The notes beneath the pieces are model-generated. The model was not told the origin of the DNA. It did not search any database and worked only from the letters and a program-made list of their open reading frames with translations. Shown here in pieces: positions 1 through 13,300 of a stretch of 64,000 nucleotides of DNA (positions are counted from its first letter, which is position 1; each line of letters opens with the position of its first letter). The DNA comes from Nepenthes gracilis. Its lineage: Eukaryota; Streptophyta; Magnoliopsida; Caryophyllales; Nepenthaceae. Position numbers and translations under genes: made by a program. The stretch covers positions 17,446,175 through 17,510,174 of the forward strand of contig BSYO01000006.1 in the NCBI GenBank assembly GCA_033239525.1. The letters run 5' to 3'.

Positions 1-98
1 ATAATAAACATAATAATAATAATATCTAATAATAATAATAATAAACATAATAATAATAATATTATTATTATTAAATATAATAATAATAATAAACGTAG

Positions 99-164
<66 letters not shown>

Positions 165-175
165 GTTTATTATTA
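1..175. repeat. AAT/ATT trinucleotide microsatellite
   Basis: The first 175 bases are almost entirely AAT units that switch to ATT units, interrupted by short ACATAA and ACGT bits. The change from AAT to ATT makes the tract partly self-complementary, so it can fold as a long imperfect hairpin. It may extend left of the window. Confidence 0.9.
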
Positions 176-2579
176 TTATGTGAAAATTATTATTACCACA
201 TAAATGGTGAAATTGTTTATTTTCATATATGTGGGAATAAATATTCCCACATAAATATTTATTTTCGATTAAATTTATAACCAAATGGAGAAATATCTAT
301 TCACTAGGAATAGAAATTTTATTCCCATCTTATTCGCTCCAACCAAATATGAGGTTAATTTTTACCTCATTCTATTCTAACAATCAAATATAAAAATAAT
401 AATTTTAATTCATTCACATCCTATTCTATTCCCTTGGAACAGCTATTCTATTCCCACTTTATTTCATTCCATCAACTAAACGTATCATAAAAAAAAGATA
501 AATTAATAGTTTTATAAGAAAATGTAAATTAAAAAAAATTACAATTTCAATACACAAAAGAGGTTATGAATCTAAATGCTTAAATATATATAACTACTAT
601 TGCCATGTTTATTAAATAAATTGAAGTGCATAAATGTACAGGGCAATTGAGAGAAAAGTCTTCTAAGCTTTGAGTAGTCAATTAAAAATCTATTATATAA
701 TAAAAATTAATTTACTAAGTTAGAGTATCAGATTTTTTAATTTATATCTACAACGTCATGATTTTTATATATTTAAAAATAATTATATAATCTAAAATTA
801 AAAATATATATATTTTTTGAGGAATCAGGTTTAATGTGTAATAAAAACTTGTCTCACACTTTTAAGTGTTTCTGGCAGAGGCTATGCCTGAGCGGCATAT
901 AAGACACTTGTGTGTGGTTCAGGCAAATAGGTTACACTTGAAATACGTCCAGTGCAGCATTAATGATTGTATGTGACTTGCCATGACACTTTATGAACAC
1001 CTGACCTATGCTTGTGCACCGATTTGGATAGTTAAGCCCCTTTTCACCTAATTCGGCTATTTGCTGGGAAAATTAAGAAAAGAAAGAGAGAAGATAAAGA
1101 AATATAATTTTGAGGTTATTTCGTATCAAATTTAATAAAATTTCAAGTTAAAATAAGTATATATCAGCACATTTTTTGGTCCATTATTAAAATTCTTCCA
1201 TTTTTCTTGTTATTCTTATTCAAATGTATACACACTTCACTTTTTTTTTACCCTTTTTTTAAATATTATTGTATGTATATTTATTTTACTAAAAGTTTTG
1301 AAGAAGTTGCTAAATTTTATCTAACATTTACAGATTTCATTTACTTTTACTGAACACTTAGGTCTTTTGAAGGATTATATTTTTATAATAAAATATTATA
1401 AAAAATTATAAAATATTTAAGTATTTAAATTTACATACTATTTTTATTCAAATATTTGACAAAAAAAATATTTTGTAATATGGATAGATATTGTACATTT
1501 CTCTAATTTAAAAAGTTTTGTATATTTATTATATAGTCTTTTATTTAATAAAATAAAAATAATTATATTTTAGATAATCATATTTAATCATATTCTAGTA
1601 TATTATATGCATAGTTAGAAAAAAATAATGTTTGAACCCATCTATAGGATAACATGGACGGTGTGTTTACTAGTTTTGAATAATAGTGTATCGACCAAAA
1701 GTCATCAAAAATATGAGTAGTTTGTTCTTCATAATTACTCATTTGATTAGTCGGTATACAAGTCATTAGTCCTTAATTCTTAAATTTTTTTCATGTTGAG
1801 ATGGTCCTTTAGATTTTATATTTTTAGAGATCCATTACACGCTTTGATCATCCTATATTTTCACATGTTTTGTATACTTTGGATATTCATATATATATAT
1901 ACTAAATAGTTTATGTGAAATCATGATTTAGAACGCATTTAGCAAAAATTGGACATTTTTTACTTTTATATGTAATTTATGATTTTCTATCCTTTTATTT
2001 GTTTTGTATATCATATATAAATATATTTAATTAAGCATTAAATTTACGTTCGTAAATATTTTTAAAATCCTTTCAAATTAGCGAGTAGTATATTCTTGTA
2101 GGATTTGGATGGAAGGCTATCGAAAAAGATAATTAAGAGTTTATTTATAATTTTTGGATTTATGTTTTGACCTTTTGTATTGATCAGGATTTATATTTTA
2201 AAGTTCTACCACTCAAATTTTCAAATTAATGTGCCTGATAATGTTATATAAGATTTTTGCTATTATATTTTTGGTGTTTTAGTTAAATATTTTTTCTTAT
2301 ATCAATTAATGAATTGAGTAGGTATAATATTATTTTGAAACCTAAAAAAGATAGTTTAGCTAATCCTATAACCACTACAATTTATAATTACTCATGTTAC
2401 TTATATTGTTAATATATAATACAAAACATGATTTTAATTATTAGATTGTGATTATTTATTGATAAGTTTCATATTCAATATCATTGTTATTACTTACTTG
2501 TGTCAAAATCGCTGTAGAAAATGGACAAAGAAAATTACAAGAAAATTATCTTTAATGATTTGATGAATCAAATGTTAAA
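176..2579. other. AT-rich intergenic DNA, no gene seen
   Basis: Very AT-rich sequence with many stops in all frames. A slightly GC-richer stretch at about 830-1070 interrupts it and may be an old repeat fragment, but it has no recognisable termini. I see no exon, tRNA or intact repeat here. Confidence 0.6.
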
Positions 2580-3700
2580 ATTTATTAAATGATAAGTATT
2601 AATATGTCAGGTGGTCAAGGAGTTGGTTCTAGTCACAAAGAAGATTATTTGGCTACAATAACTAGAATAGCGGACATTAGAGGCCATAAGGTTTAGTGGC
2701 AAGACATGAAGCATGTGGCAAATCAAGGAGGTGCTAATCTAAGATATGCTATGATAGCTTTTGATTATTTTACAAATGAACGAGTTTCTGAATTTGTTGG
2801 TGATTTAGATTCAATCAACAAGGAGGTACGGATTTATCAAACGGAGAAGGCGATTGACATAATTAATTTCCTAAAGGATGAGAAAATTAAGTTTGTTACC
2901 TACAAGTTAGTTGGAAAGACTAACATTAATGAGTCATAAGAAGGAAAATTTTGAGTTCGTAGAACAACAAGATTTCATGGGACATATTTTGGTCACCTTT
3001 CTTGAAAAGTATTTTCTGTCAGGTGTTCATAAAAATAAGGAAGATGAGTTTCTTAACCAAGGCAAAGAAATCATTTGTTAGCAAAGTATGACACCAAATT
3101 TACTAAATTGACTTGTTCTGCCCCGCATGTGATTGTGGATGAAGCCAAAAGGGTGAAAAAGTTCTTCAAGGATCATAGGATTCGATTTGATGGTAATTAG
3201 TGTCATTGCATTTGAGGACATAAAAATGCTCAATCAAGCCTTACGCATTGAGTAGAAGCAAGAAAGAGTGAAATTGTTTGAGAAGAAGAATGTAAGCTGT
3301 GGAGGCCACAATGCAGGATTAAGAGGGTCCCATGTGAAGCTAAAGTCACATGATGAGGGAAAATCTATTGGAGTTTAATCGTCACAAACAAAGCCACAAC
3401 ATTTAAAATCGGCATGCAAATATTTCAGAAAATACTATGGAGGGCAATATTGTTAAAAGTAGTTTGAATCTTGTTTGAATTGTGATCAAGTTAGTCACGT
3501 AGTGAAGAGTATCATTTTTCGTCAAGGCACATGATTAAAAGCCTACTATTTTGAAGAGGACTTTTGCAGTGATAGCTGGAAATGCTCAAACCAATCTATC
3601 AATTATTAAAGGTAATATGGTAATCTAAATCTATGGCACATGTGTTGGTCAATCTAGGATCTATGCATTATTATGTAGCCCCTCGATTTGTTTGTTAATT
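2580..3700 (+). pseudogene. Decayed Ty3/gypsy gag-protease fragment
   Basis: Short plus-strand frames separated by stops and frameshifts show retrotransposon Gag features. An open stretch at 2706-2939 contains a segment (EKAIDIINFLKDEKIKFVTY) that fits the Gag core pattern in which a helix is followed by DEKV..ATYKL and then an aromatic pair. Around 3410-3530 are the remains of a CCHC zinc knuckle (C..C.QV.H), and at about 3630-3665 a degenerate retroviral aspartic protease start (VLVNLGS in place of a DSGS-like motif). No reverse transcriptase follows. The order gag, zinc knuckle, protease is that of a Ty3/gypsy chromovirus. No LTRs could be paired with it. It is non-functional and old. Confidence 0.5.
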
Positions 3701-5724
3701 GTATTCATATCACGATTTTGGCACAAACCGATAGTAAATAATTAAAAAAAATCCAACTAATAATTACTCATTAATTTAGAACCCAAAGAATCCAACATTA
3801 TATAAGAACCTACTTAAACCCACATAATCTGTAAGGAAAAGTAACGCACTGATATCCCACAATTCATAATTTAGAACCATACATATCATCTATCTAATAC
3901 AACATTTCAAAATATACAAATTACGAAAATCAAAATATACAATAGTTGTAATATCTATCAAAATATAAATACAAATATAACTAAAAAAATATTTGCCAGT
4001 CTTACTTTTTGCAAGTATCTATGACCCATTAATCTAAAAGGGTTAAAAAATATTATAAATTATAAGCCTAAAGTTGAGAAAATAAATATATGTAATATGC
4101 AAATGCATATTTCAAAATATATTTGTAGATAAATTATGATTTTACACGTACAGTTTGTCACACATATCAATATCAAATTATCAAATCATATAAAATTATC
4201 AAAAATTTAAATCATATAATGTATTTGTCAAACTCAAAAAACTACATTAAAAAATCATATCAAAATCTATAAATTTTAAAAGACTAAAACATCTCAAATA
4301 ATATAATATGGTGTAAGTGAAATTCTGAAAACTAAATTATGTCAAATTAAAGAATCAATGAATCGATAATGTGACGCTCCAAACCCGAGTCGCCTAACCC
4401 AACCTGGACCGACCACGCAGAAACCCAAAATTATAACCAACTCCATAAATGCATCATTAAATAAAATATAATAAATATCAATACTCATAGTAAATTTTCT
4501 CGAGACAATGAAGGTCTACAGTATTAATATTTTGGGATCCCAATCCTGATAATTTATCCAAATAGAACTACGATCAATAGAACTAACTTTAAAATTTCTC
4601 GTCACGAACTTCTAATCTCAAGATTGTTTCTATTCCAAAATTTTTTACTAATAGTACGATCTCTTCTAACTTATTATAAACTTCTACTTTAGAGCTAATA
4701 AAAATATAAAAGTGAGTCAAATATCCAATCAATAAATAAATTAATAAAATAATATTATATAATATAATGTCTCGGATAATAATAATAACATAATTATTAC
4801 ATAAGAAAAATCGATAATTATCCAAGATTTAACAACTTGTCGTATCCACGACTCAACGCCACATAACAACAAATCATTTGAGATGCCAATTGGATTCCAC
4901 TGAATTCGAGTATCAATAATGGTATAGGTTTTATCAAACCTATCTCAATAGAGGTTTCCACTATATGAGATATCACATGAATCTCCTCGGATCTTATATT
5001 TCTCTGTAAATCAACATCCACACACCCGCTACCAATGACTGGGTCATTCCTCAAGGTATCAGTACTTGCAAGTTTGACAAATAACCCTATGGTCTCATGA
5101 AACTTGCCAGCCGTAGTGTACAAATACCAAAGCTAACCCACACAAACAATATTCATGTTACCCCGTCAGGTAACCCAAAATATAACTCGCACGTATTCCT
5201 GTTATCTACTATAATACACACCCCATCGAGTTCAACATACTCACATCTACAGCAAGTCAAATCCAACACCACCTCAGTATGATATTTATTGATATCTTGC
5301 CCATAAGATTAACAAAATTATAAGCATTCATCTAAATGACATCAATTTTTAAAATATGGACTTAGTATCAGAAAAAAGTATATCACACTAAGATTTCGTA
5401 GCCTTTCATTTGACTCGATACCCTAGGGGTTTCATACGATCTCCTCAACTTAGTTATAAAGTACCAATAAAATATACGCACTCGTCAAAGTTAATGCAAA
5501 GAATGATTTGTCGTTGGAATGAGAAAAGGCCAAAAGAAAGTTTAAATATTTAACTAAATGTTATATTATTTTATTAAATCCATATGTACACAAACCCATA
5601 TGCTTATACATACTTATATTTATATATACACGCTGCTATACCTTACACATATATTTATATACATATATTTATATAGGCATGCACATATACACACACACCC
5701 ACATGCACACAGCAGCATCATATT
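3701..5724. other. Intergenic, possible decayed LTR
   Basis: AT-rich DNA without credible exons. At 4371 a change of composition begins with TGTGACGCTCCAAACCCGAG, resembling the start of Del/Tekay-type gypsy LTRs, and the tract to about 5400 has moderately higher GC. It may be the LTR partner of the decayed gag fragment to its left, but I found no second copy or target duplication. At 5590-5720 there is a TA/CA-rich simple-sequence tract. Confidence 0.35.
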
Positions 5725-8700
5725 GTTGGAGTCACTCCCGTGTGGAGGTGTTCTTAGTCCGAGGACTTTGCATGTTTGTGTTTCGTGGACTTGTGGTTGA
5801 GTGTCCGCGGACTCTACACAGTATAGGCACAGGGATTTTGTGTGGCTATGCTCCGCGGACTTGTGCGTTAAGCGTCCTCGGACTTGTGCAATATTGGCAG
5901 AGGACTTTTTAAGGGACAAAGTCTGTGATCAAGCCCGATAACTCTGATAAAGGGATGGTGCAGACTTGTCACTTGTACAGGTAGGCTACAAATAGGCGGC
6001 TAGCCGGTTAACAGAAGGTTGACCAACTAATAGAAAAAGGTAGTCAACGGGAGGTTGACTGACTAAAGGCAGGCATTCTGAACAGTTATCTTCTGCAAGA
6101 CATTTAAATGTCCTCTTACTCTGATAAAGGGATGGTGCAAGACCCGTTCAAAGCATGCTGCACAAACCTAAGCCTGCTCGACTACGCTGGCGGTAGCCTG
6201 CACAAGGACCTCCACATCCTCCACAGCCTTGGCGACCTGCGGTGCTGCGAGGAAGTGGACGTCTCCTCTCTCTCAAAGCCTAGTGGCGCCCTTAGAAACC
6301 GCATTGGGCCCTCCACAGTGGCCTCTGAAGGGCAACCCTTTACTGCCGCTGCATCAGAATCAGCTTCATTGTGGATCCCAGAGGCATGAGTGTCCCTCAC
6401 AGATTCTCCAGAGGAAGATTCAGATCCTGATGAAGAAGACAACCTTTCCATTGAAGCCACAATGTGGAAAGAAAAACGGAAAAAGACTCAAGGGCAATGC
6501 AAGGCTTTGCGCTCTCAAAGCAGCAAAAAAAAGGCACAATCCTTTGGAGGGAACTCGGGGATTTAAATAGCCAAAACCCTCCAGTGGAACGACATCATTT
6601 TGAAGGTGAAGGGTGCTAGGAAAGAGCCAACAAGCTCCTTCCACGTGGCAAACCCTTGAAGCGTCGCACCTTTCCAAAAAGGCATTATGACTCGACTCCC
6701 CAAAATCTCCGACGCAATCAATGCGTCAGACCATCCGACGGATGTGACGTTTGCCAACAGCGTTTGATCTCCCTAAGGAGCTAACGTCAGCAATCTCTCT
6801 GCACCGCGTCCTCTCATCAATAGTCAACACAGCGACTCGAGGGAAGACGCCTATGAGAGTACACCGTGGGCCACGGGGAACGCTCAAACGCACAAGTCGG
6901 CGCGTGCAACAAAAGAGAAGCCCTGCAACCCTGGGAATGTAAAGTGCCATACGACAAAAAGGGAGAAAATTCATGCGACAAGCGAAAGGAGTAAAGGCAA
7001 TACCTACTTCTTTTTTTAATCAAAATTCCTTTACAAGTACATAAGTCACAGCAACAAAAGTAAAACAAAGAGGAAGAAGATATGGCATGGGGCCTAAGCC
7101 CCGAAGTAACTCCCTAGATGCTTGGAATGTGGTTGGAGGAGCATGATCTACACCGCAACCCGATCGCCTCGTCCAAGCCCTGGAGCCGTCAGTGTTGGCC
7201 AACCCCTGCGGACGAGCCCAATGCTAACCGCAGAGGCAGAACCAATACCCGCAGTAGAAGCCCCGACAGGGAAGCGGAGAACATGCGCTCCCCGGACAGA
7301 GACTCCTTTCTTCGCCTTCCCCTCCAGGCGGAATGTATGATGGTCCAAGTGAAGTGGGGACCGTGAGCAATGCGCCACACCGGAGGCAATGCGCCCCGTG
7401 TTAGCTCTACCACAATCCCCCACCGCACTAGATATCACTGCAACCTGGAGGGAGGCACATGGCGACGAAAGAGTGGCCGAGCCACTCTCATTAACATAAA
7501 GAACCACCCATAGTATGAGCGTGATGACAGTCTTCATCAAGAGTTCCAGATCTCCAGTTAATCCATCCAACTCCTTCGCAAGACTCCCACCGAAGCGAGA
7601 TGAGCCAAGGCCCTCGCATCACTCCTCTGAGATCAGCCAAGGGATGAGCCACACCGGCCAAAGAGCCCCCTATTTATGGACAAGTTGGAGCCCTATCCGC
7701 ATTTAGTTGGGCGTGCTTCCCGATAGCCGTCATTCACGAAGAAGGAAAATCCCTGATGCCCACGCAAGCTCAGGCATGCGAATCTAACCCTTCAAAGTAT
7801 CAAATCACTACAGCACCTGAAAAGCCTGCATGGCCGACTGGGGATGACACGATGCCAGAAGGCGACAAAGCCTAACGCATCTCGAGGAAGACAGCGCGGT
7901 GACGAACTAGACCCGAAGTGGGTCTAGTACTATTAAGGCCCAAAGAAACGCTAGGCCCAATCCATAAAGTAGCAACCCAAGCGGCCAATTCAGCCCAATA
8001 TTCAAAATAGCCAACGTGGCAGCTTAGTGCTTGCAGCCAATCGGCGCCACATGCATCCCATTAATGCGGCTGTAGGGCGATGATACAGCGCAAATGAGAC
8101 GAGCCAATGAGGAGAAGGTTAGCACTACCAGTCACGGCTCACGTCGTTGCCCTCAGTCCTCTAGCCAATTCCGACACAAGAGGTAAACCAAACTTGGCCT
8201 GCGACGCACGATGATCTCCCCTCCACTATAAGGTGACAACTAACATACTGGCAACCACCACTGGGCAACGGTCGACGAATCCCTACAAAAAGGATTCTCG
8301 CCCTTAAAGCTCCAAGCCAATGAGCCTATGGATTCCCTCGCCTTTCCCAGAAAACGAGATCGAATTCTAGGTATTTGGCTTAATATTATGTAGCAAAACG
8401 CTCACATCAGAGTTCAAGCTCTCGAATCAGCGCCCAAATCCAACCTCCACAGCCTTGTTCAGGTTATGAGAGTGAGCCACCCCCTGCGGTGCATACAAGG
8501 AGTCAGGCCTTCCCCTAAACGCTCATCAATGTTCTACTCCTACATTCACGTACTCCCCACGCATTTACAGCATATTCCCATGCACCTCTAAGCATGCACA
8601 CCTTTCAATTTATTGCACGAAATTATTGACTTGAGCATTAGAGTGTTTTCAGTGGGAGAAATCCCGCCGGACCTCTAACTTCTTATTTATAGTTTGTATT

Positions 8701-8760
8701 GTGTAGATTTCAGATTTATAACGATAAAAATCGGACCCGCTCGAGCTCCTACCCGAACTA
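5725..8760. mobile_element. LTR-retrotransposon debris with Tat-like LTR end
   Basis: A GC-richer block between AT-rich flanks. It begins TGTTGGAGTCACTCCCG, close to the start of the LTRs at 13301/15220 (TGTTGGGTC..GTCACTCCC), so its left edge may be a piece of that family. A direct repeat of about 22 bases (CTCTGATAAAGGGATGGTGC) occurs near 5942 and 6120. The right part (about 7900-8760) looks like a Tat-type LTR: a TATA-like CACTATAAGG at about 8222, then near 8640 the GAGTGTTTTCAGTGGGA signature that is also present in the complete Tat LTR at 40645. There is no intact coding region, primer site or target duplication, so exact borders and the number of insertions are uncertain. Confidence 0.5.
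6182..6570 (-). other. Minus-strand ORF preceded by a TATA box
   Basis: On the minus strand a TATA-like TATTTAAAT lies at about 6565, roughly 105 bases before an ATG at 6460 that opens a 92-codon serine/acidic frame (MASMERLSSSSGSESSSGES...). A second minus-strand TATA (CATAAATAGG) lies at about 7676, upstream of a 140-codon frame (7148-7570) with a hydrophobic segment. Position and strand resemble the antisense genes of Tat elements, which lie between pol and the 3' LTR, but I do not recognise a domain. Both could be chance frames in GC-rich transposon DNA. Confidence 0.25.
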
Positions 8761-9630
8761 GGAATCCAAAAACTTCCTAATCCATACAACAACCCGAAAC
8801 TCGAGACGCAACAAATATAATTTTATTCAACCAAAAAAGCTCACAAATCTCACTAATATTAAGCTCACAAAAAACACTCTAAAATAATAAGCAAAGAAAT
8901 CCAAAAAATAATAAAATAAGACACACAAATTACAAATACATTGCTTCAAAAGCTCAACTCAAATTGAGATAAGCCGGGTGCCTTTCTGAGCCGAGGGTCA
9001 ATGCAGCGCAGGGCTTGTTTCCTATGGTCTTGGCCGTCCAAATGAAATTCTAACGGCAAAAGATTATGCTGAGCTTTTTTTTTTATTTTTGTAAATTAAA
9101 AAGAAAAAAGTTTAACTGTCCAAATTTAATTACACAGTCAAAATTGACGGTGCAGGTCCTATGCCGCGATTAGCGTGCCTTTCTCCCCCACAGCTATGGA
9201 GATTTGTTACCATAGGAAAGTTTACATATGCACACAACCATTGAAGTTAAAAGCTGGTGAAGGAATACCATCACTCTAGCCCCTGAACCTTGACGCATAT
9301 GGCTGCGATTTGTTAATAGCAGCAAGCACCACGTTGGGCTAGCAAATCCCTCGCAATCCATAACGAAAGTATAGACAGCATCTTCCAAATTTTTCATGAC
9401 TTGAACGAAGCAGCATAGGGGATTACTGCACAAAATGCTATGGACTTTGATAATCTACGTTCGTCGTTGGAAAAGGGAAACTCTTCTGTAAGTGATGCAA
9501 ACAATTTACCGCACATTTTCCCAAAAACAGTTGAATAAAATCTCTTTTCTCAGTTTGTGTCCAGAGGAATTCAGATACCAATTAGTAGAAAAAGCAAGAG
9601 CTTAATATAAATGGAGGTGGAGGCAAATTT
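8761..9630. other. Intergenic / 3' flank of the NRL gene
   Basis: No gene seen. The part next to 9631 should include the 3' untranslated region and polyadenylation site of the minus-strand NRL gene. I could not fix the cleavage site. Confidence 0.5.
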
Positions 9631-11783
9631 TTAGCGTGATCGAGTCCTGCTGTGAGAGGGAACGAGCTCTTTGATCGCTCCTCCGTCATCAACGCATGGA
9701 AGAGCTTCTTTGATCAGATCAACACGGTCATCATGACCATTTCGATCTTCATCTTCACTGTGAGAAGCTGCGGCATTTGAATCCTTTGAAATCGAGTAGG
9801 AGGACATGCGAAAGACACTCTTCAACCCTCTCATCAGTTTTTGACCTAAATTATTCTTCTTCAGCCGCGGAGACTCGGCATTTAACGCAGGCCCTTCCAC
9901 ATTTGATCGGGTCTTCTCTTCTGTTGTTGTCGTCGTCGTCATTGTTGTGGCTTTGAAACGCAAGTTACTGGAAGAAATTGACCCTCTTTCTCCTCTTTCG
10001 ATCTTACCATTAGCGTCTTTGCTGAACCGGCAGCTAACAGACCTACCGGAATCGGCTGTATTTCTCCGCCTTTCTGATTCAATCAACCGCTTTTTCATGC
10101 TCCTTAGCTCTTTCTCTAAGCTCTGTATTCGAGAGGTGGTGGTGTCCATGGCAGTCTTGAGCTGAGCCACCTGACGGAGGGCAGCATCGCGCTGGAGAAT
10201 CGCTCCCAGTGTGATAACATCCTGGCTGTCCGCCGGTGACTCGTGCCTCCAACTTGGATGTCTGGTAGCAGTGGAGGTGGTAATGGCGGTGGAGATGGAG
10301 CGGTGGGTGTTGAGCTGCTCGGTTAACATCGCTTGGACAACGAATCTTAACGGCATTCTGGGGTTCTGGACTGCGTGCATGAGGAGTTGAGATGAGAGCA
10401 TGTTGCAGTCTACGGAATTGCATATTTGGGTTTTTTGATCCTCTGATATTTTGCCGTTGTATGCCTGTCGGCCATTAAAGCAGATGTGAAGCAAAAAACA
10501 CTTTCAAGATCAATTATGAAGCTTGGCCGATGAAAAAAGGGAAAATTTTGAACTCTTACCGTAAGGTAAAGGTCCACCGCCGTGTAGATTAAATCATGGT
10601 TCCGAGTAAACCTCCGTCGCATAGAATCCGCGATGATCTGAAAATCTTCCGGCCGCACCGTCTCAATACCATCGCAGCAACCAACGACGCCACCGTCGGC
10701 ATCCTCCGCCGAGCACAGCACCTCGAGGCATCTGCTGGCGAGAAACGCCGTCTCCTCTGCCTCAGGAAGCAACGGCACACACGATTGGAAGACTGTCGAC
10801 GCAAAATCTCGGTTGACGGTGACCACGAGACAGAAGTAGCTTTCGGTCTTCTGGCGTAAGCTTTCGCCGCCTCCGCCGTGAGTCCCCGTCATCTCGAGAA
10901 GCTCCGCCGCAGTTCGGAGGGCGGCGACGTTGAACGGCGTTATGATGACGGCGTCGGGGTCGTAGCAGAATTCAGCAATGAGTTCGAATGTTCCCGGCGT
11001 TATCTTCGACGGCGGGAATAGGATCAATTCTGATACTTCAGTTAAATGGCGTTTCAGATAGCCACTTTTGGAGGATAGAACGTCCTGTCAAACAAATGCA
11101 TTCATTTATTTTTTCAATAATTATCATAAATAATTAATGAATTAATATATAAAATTTCCAACAAAATATTCTGAATTTATTCAAAACTTAAAATTTTCTA
11201 ATTTTGTTATTTATAATTGTTTTGCAACACAATTATACCATGCAAAAATTTATTAAATTTTATTGATTAATAAATTCATTAAATTATACCATGTAAAAAT
11301 TATACCATGTTATTCAAATTTATCGAATTAGATTAACTAAATTTCAATTTATAAGAAATAAAATTATATAAAAGCCATATAATTTAATTAAATAAAAAAA
11401 ATATTTTTCAAATTGAAAACTAAGAAGAGCAGACCTTGTGAAGGTAGAAACACGTTTCCTGGACAAGTATTTTCACGTCCGGTCTTCTCCTCCTCGCCAG
11501 AGTCCTTTTTATTATCATTATTTATCACCAAAAAATATAAAATAAACAGACAATCAAATAAAATAATAAATCAAAATTATATATATATTATAAAAAAATA
11601 GAGAGAGAGAGAGAGAGAGAATGTATAGAATTACCATGCCTCCACAGCGGACTGCAGATCGGGGGTGGTGGTGGAAGGGGAGGAGAAAGGCGGAGAGAGG
11701 GGAGGAGAGAGGGAGTTGAGGCCTTCGGTTTCTTCTTCAAAAATAGTATCCGCCACCGCGGAAACACCGGCCCACCGCCTCAT
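9631..11783 (-). CDS. NPH3/RPT2-like (NRL) BTB/POZ protein, complete
   Basis: A four-exon minus-strand gene: 11783-11635, 11504-11435, 11084-10560 and 10464-9631 (TAA at 9633-9631). All introns are GT-AG and the exons sum to 1578 nt, or 525 residues. Exon 1 encodes an acidic, Ser/Pro-rich N-terminus (MRRWAGVSAVADTIFEEE). Residues of about 50-135 form a BTB/POZ fold (DVKILVQETCFYLHKDVLSS...). Residues of about 190-320 match the NPH3 domain, including YTAVDLYL, the DC..LS segment and HAVQNPRMPLRFVVQAM..EQ. A coiled coil (about 334-390) and a basic tail follow. NRL proteins are plant-specific and usually act as CUL3 ligase adaptors or scaffolds in phototropin and auxin-transport signalling at the plasma membrane. 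The short NPH3 domain puts it with the shorter NRL members, perhaps the At3g49900 type (from memory). The exact orthologue and substrate are unknown. Confidence 0.9.
11600..11621. repeat. GA dinucleotide microsatellite in NRL intron 1
   Basis: About eleven AG/GA units lie 14 bases inside the first intron of the NRL gene (CT units in the sense direction). In transcription sense this is an intronic pyrimidine tract just after the splice donor. Confidence 0.85.
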
Positions 11784-13300
11784 GGTTTCTCTTCTCTCCT
11801 CCTTCTACGGCTTACCTTCTCTCCGACGAAACTGAAAAACACAGTTTTCCATTGATTCCCTATTATTTCTTGATTTTCCCTTCAAATTTCCCTTTGCCCC
11901 GCCCCTCCCTCGATCGCCATTTAAGAAATCAGGGTTTTCTTGGGGTGCAGGAGACGGAGGAGGAAGATGACGGCGATAAATTCCTCGCCGGGTAATTCAT
12001 AAATTGGCACTTTCAAAGTGGTAGTGTTTAATATTCAATGCTTCCATGTGAACGCCATAAATGCTCTGTAATTTCTGCGGGACTGCTATTCCCCACAGTA
12101 CTTTGAATTTATTTTTATTACGAACAAATAATACGTCTTTTATATAAATATATATACTTTTTTGAATATTTCAGACCCAATAAAGCTAGTTTTCGTTCAT
12201 TTTTTCTTGCCTTTTTTATGAAGAATTCCATCATCAATGTGGATTTTACTTAACTTTAAAATTAAATTATGATATTTATTATGATACGAGGGATTTTCTT
12301 TATATATATATATATAGTTTTGAATCAATGTAATAAAGGTTCTCTTTTTAGCAAGTAAACAAATAGGTTAAAGGATGTTAATGTTTGAGTTAATGCAAAA
12401 TCGTATTTCCGTTGACGTATTTATACTACGAAGGTATTTTTATATTTATTTTTACATTATTATTATTTAATTATTATTAAATAATAAATTATATATATAT
12501 ATATATATAAATAATTTTCAAATCATTAATATTCAAAATGATGGAGGGAATTCACTACGGCCGTACGGCGGCGTAAATAGGGGACACTGTGCCGTACTGT
12601 TGGAGGGAGTGTCCGCCCTTAAACAGCCGCGCCGCGACAAGCGAAAATGTTTGGTGTTTCAGATTTTCCTCAACCTTATTTATTTATTTATTAAAAAATA
12701 TATTCATAAAATACTTTTACCTTAAATTTAAGATAAATATATTTTTAAAATTTGTTTTTCTCTTTATATTATTTTTAAAATATTATTAAATAATAAAATA
12801 TTTATTAATTTATCTATGTATTGATAAATAAGATAACATGCAGTCAAACTTTTATAAAAAATAAAAAGTAATGAAAAAAAAATTTTCCTAGAGTAACTCT
12901 TTTACCATACTATTTGCACGGCAGTTGCCTTATGAATGAATATTTATAATAAAAAGTATTATTCATATATTTGTTAGTAGACTCACATATATTATAAATG
13001 TTAATTTTGTTATAAAAATAAATATAAAAAATTAAAATTAAAATAACATATAATATATATCTATTTTTAATAATTTTAATATAAATAAATATATAAATAT
13101 ATTATTTATTATTATTTTTATGGCACTCCAATCGACCCTGTTTTACTGATACGTCCTTTGCTTTTAATACGTATTTAATTACTTGACTTAAATATATGCG
13201 AGTTATGAGTAATATCTTTTTCAAAAAAGAGGCTCTATGTGTTTCTTCCTAAATAACTTATATTTTAGACAGATTTTACAATATATATATATATATATTT
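11784..13300. other. NRL 5' flank and AT-rich intergenic DNA
   Basis: The first 200 bases upstream of the NRL start are pyrimidine/purine-skewed, as in plant 5' leaders. A plus-strand ATG at 11967, after a purine-rich GGAGGAGGAAG, opens MTAINSSPG and runs straight into GGTAATTC, a possible splice donor; it could be a divergent transcript but has no supporting downstream exon. A GC-rich patch at 12545-12650 is flanked by AT-rich sequence. The remainder to 13300 is AT-rich and ends in an (AT)n/T-rich tract. Confidence 0.45.

Noticed and set aside
5072..5300. Overlapping frames of 60-100 codons at 4589-5282
   Set aside because: No recognisable motif, AT-rich codons and conflicting strands; probably old repeat DNA.
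12545..12660. GC-rich patch vaguely resembling the reverse complement of 51570-51690
   Set aside because: Only short shared words (TTTTCCTCAACC); not enough to call a repeat family.
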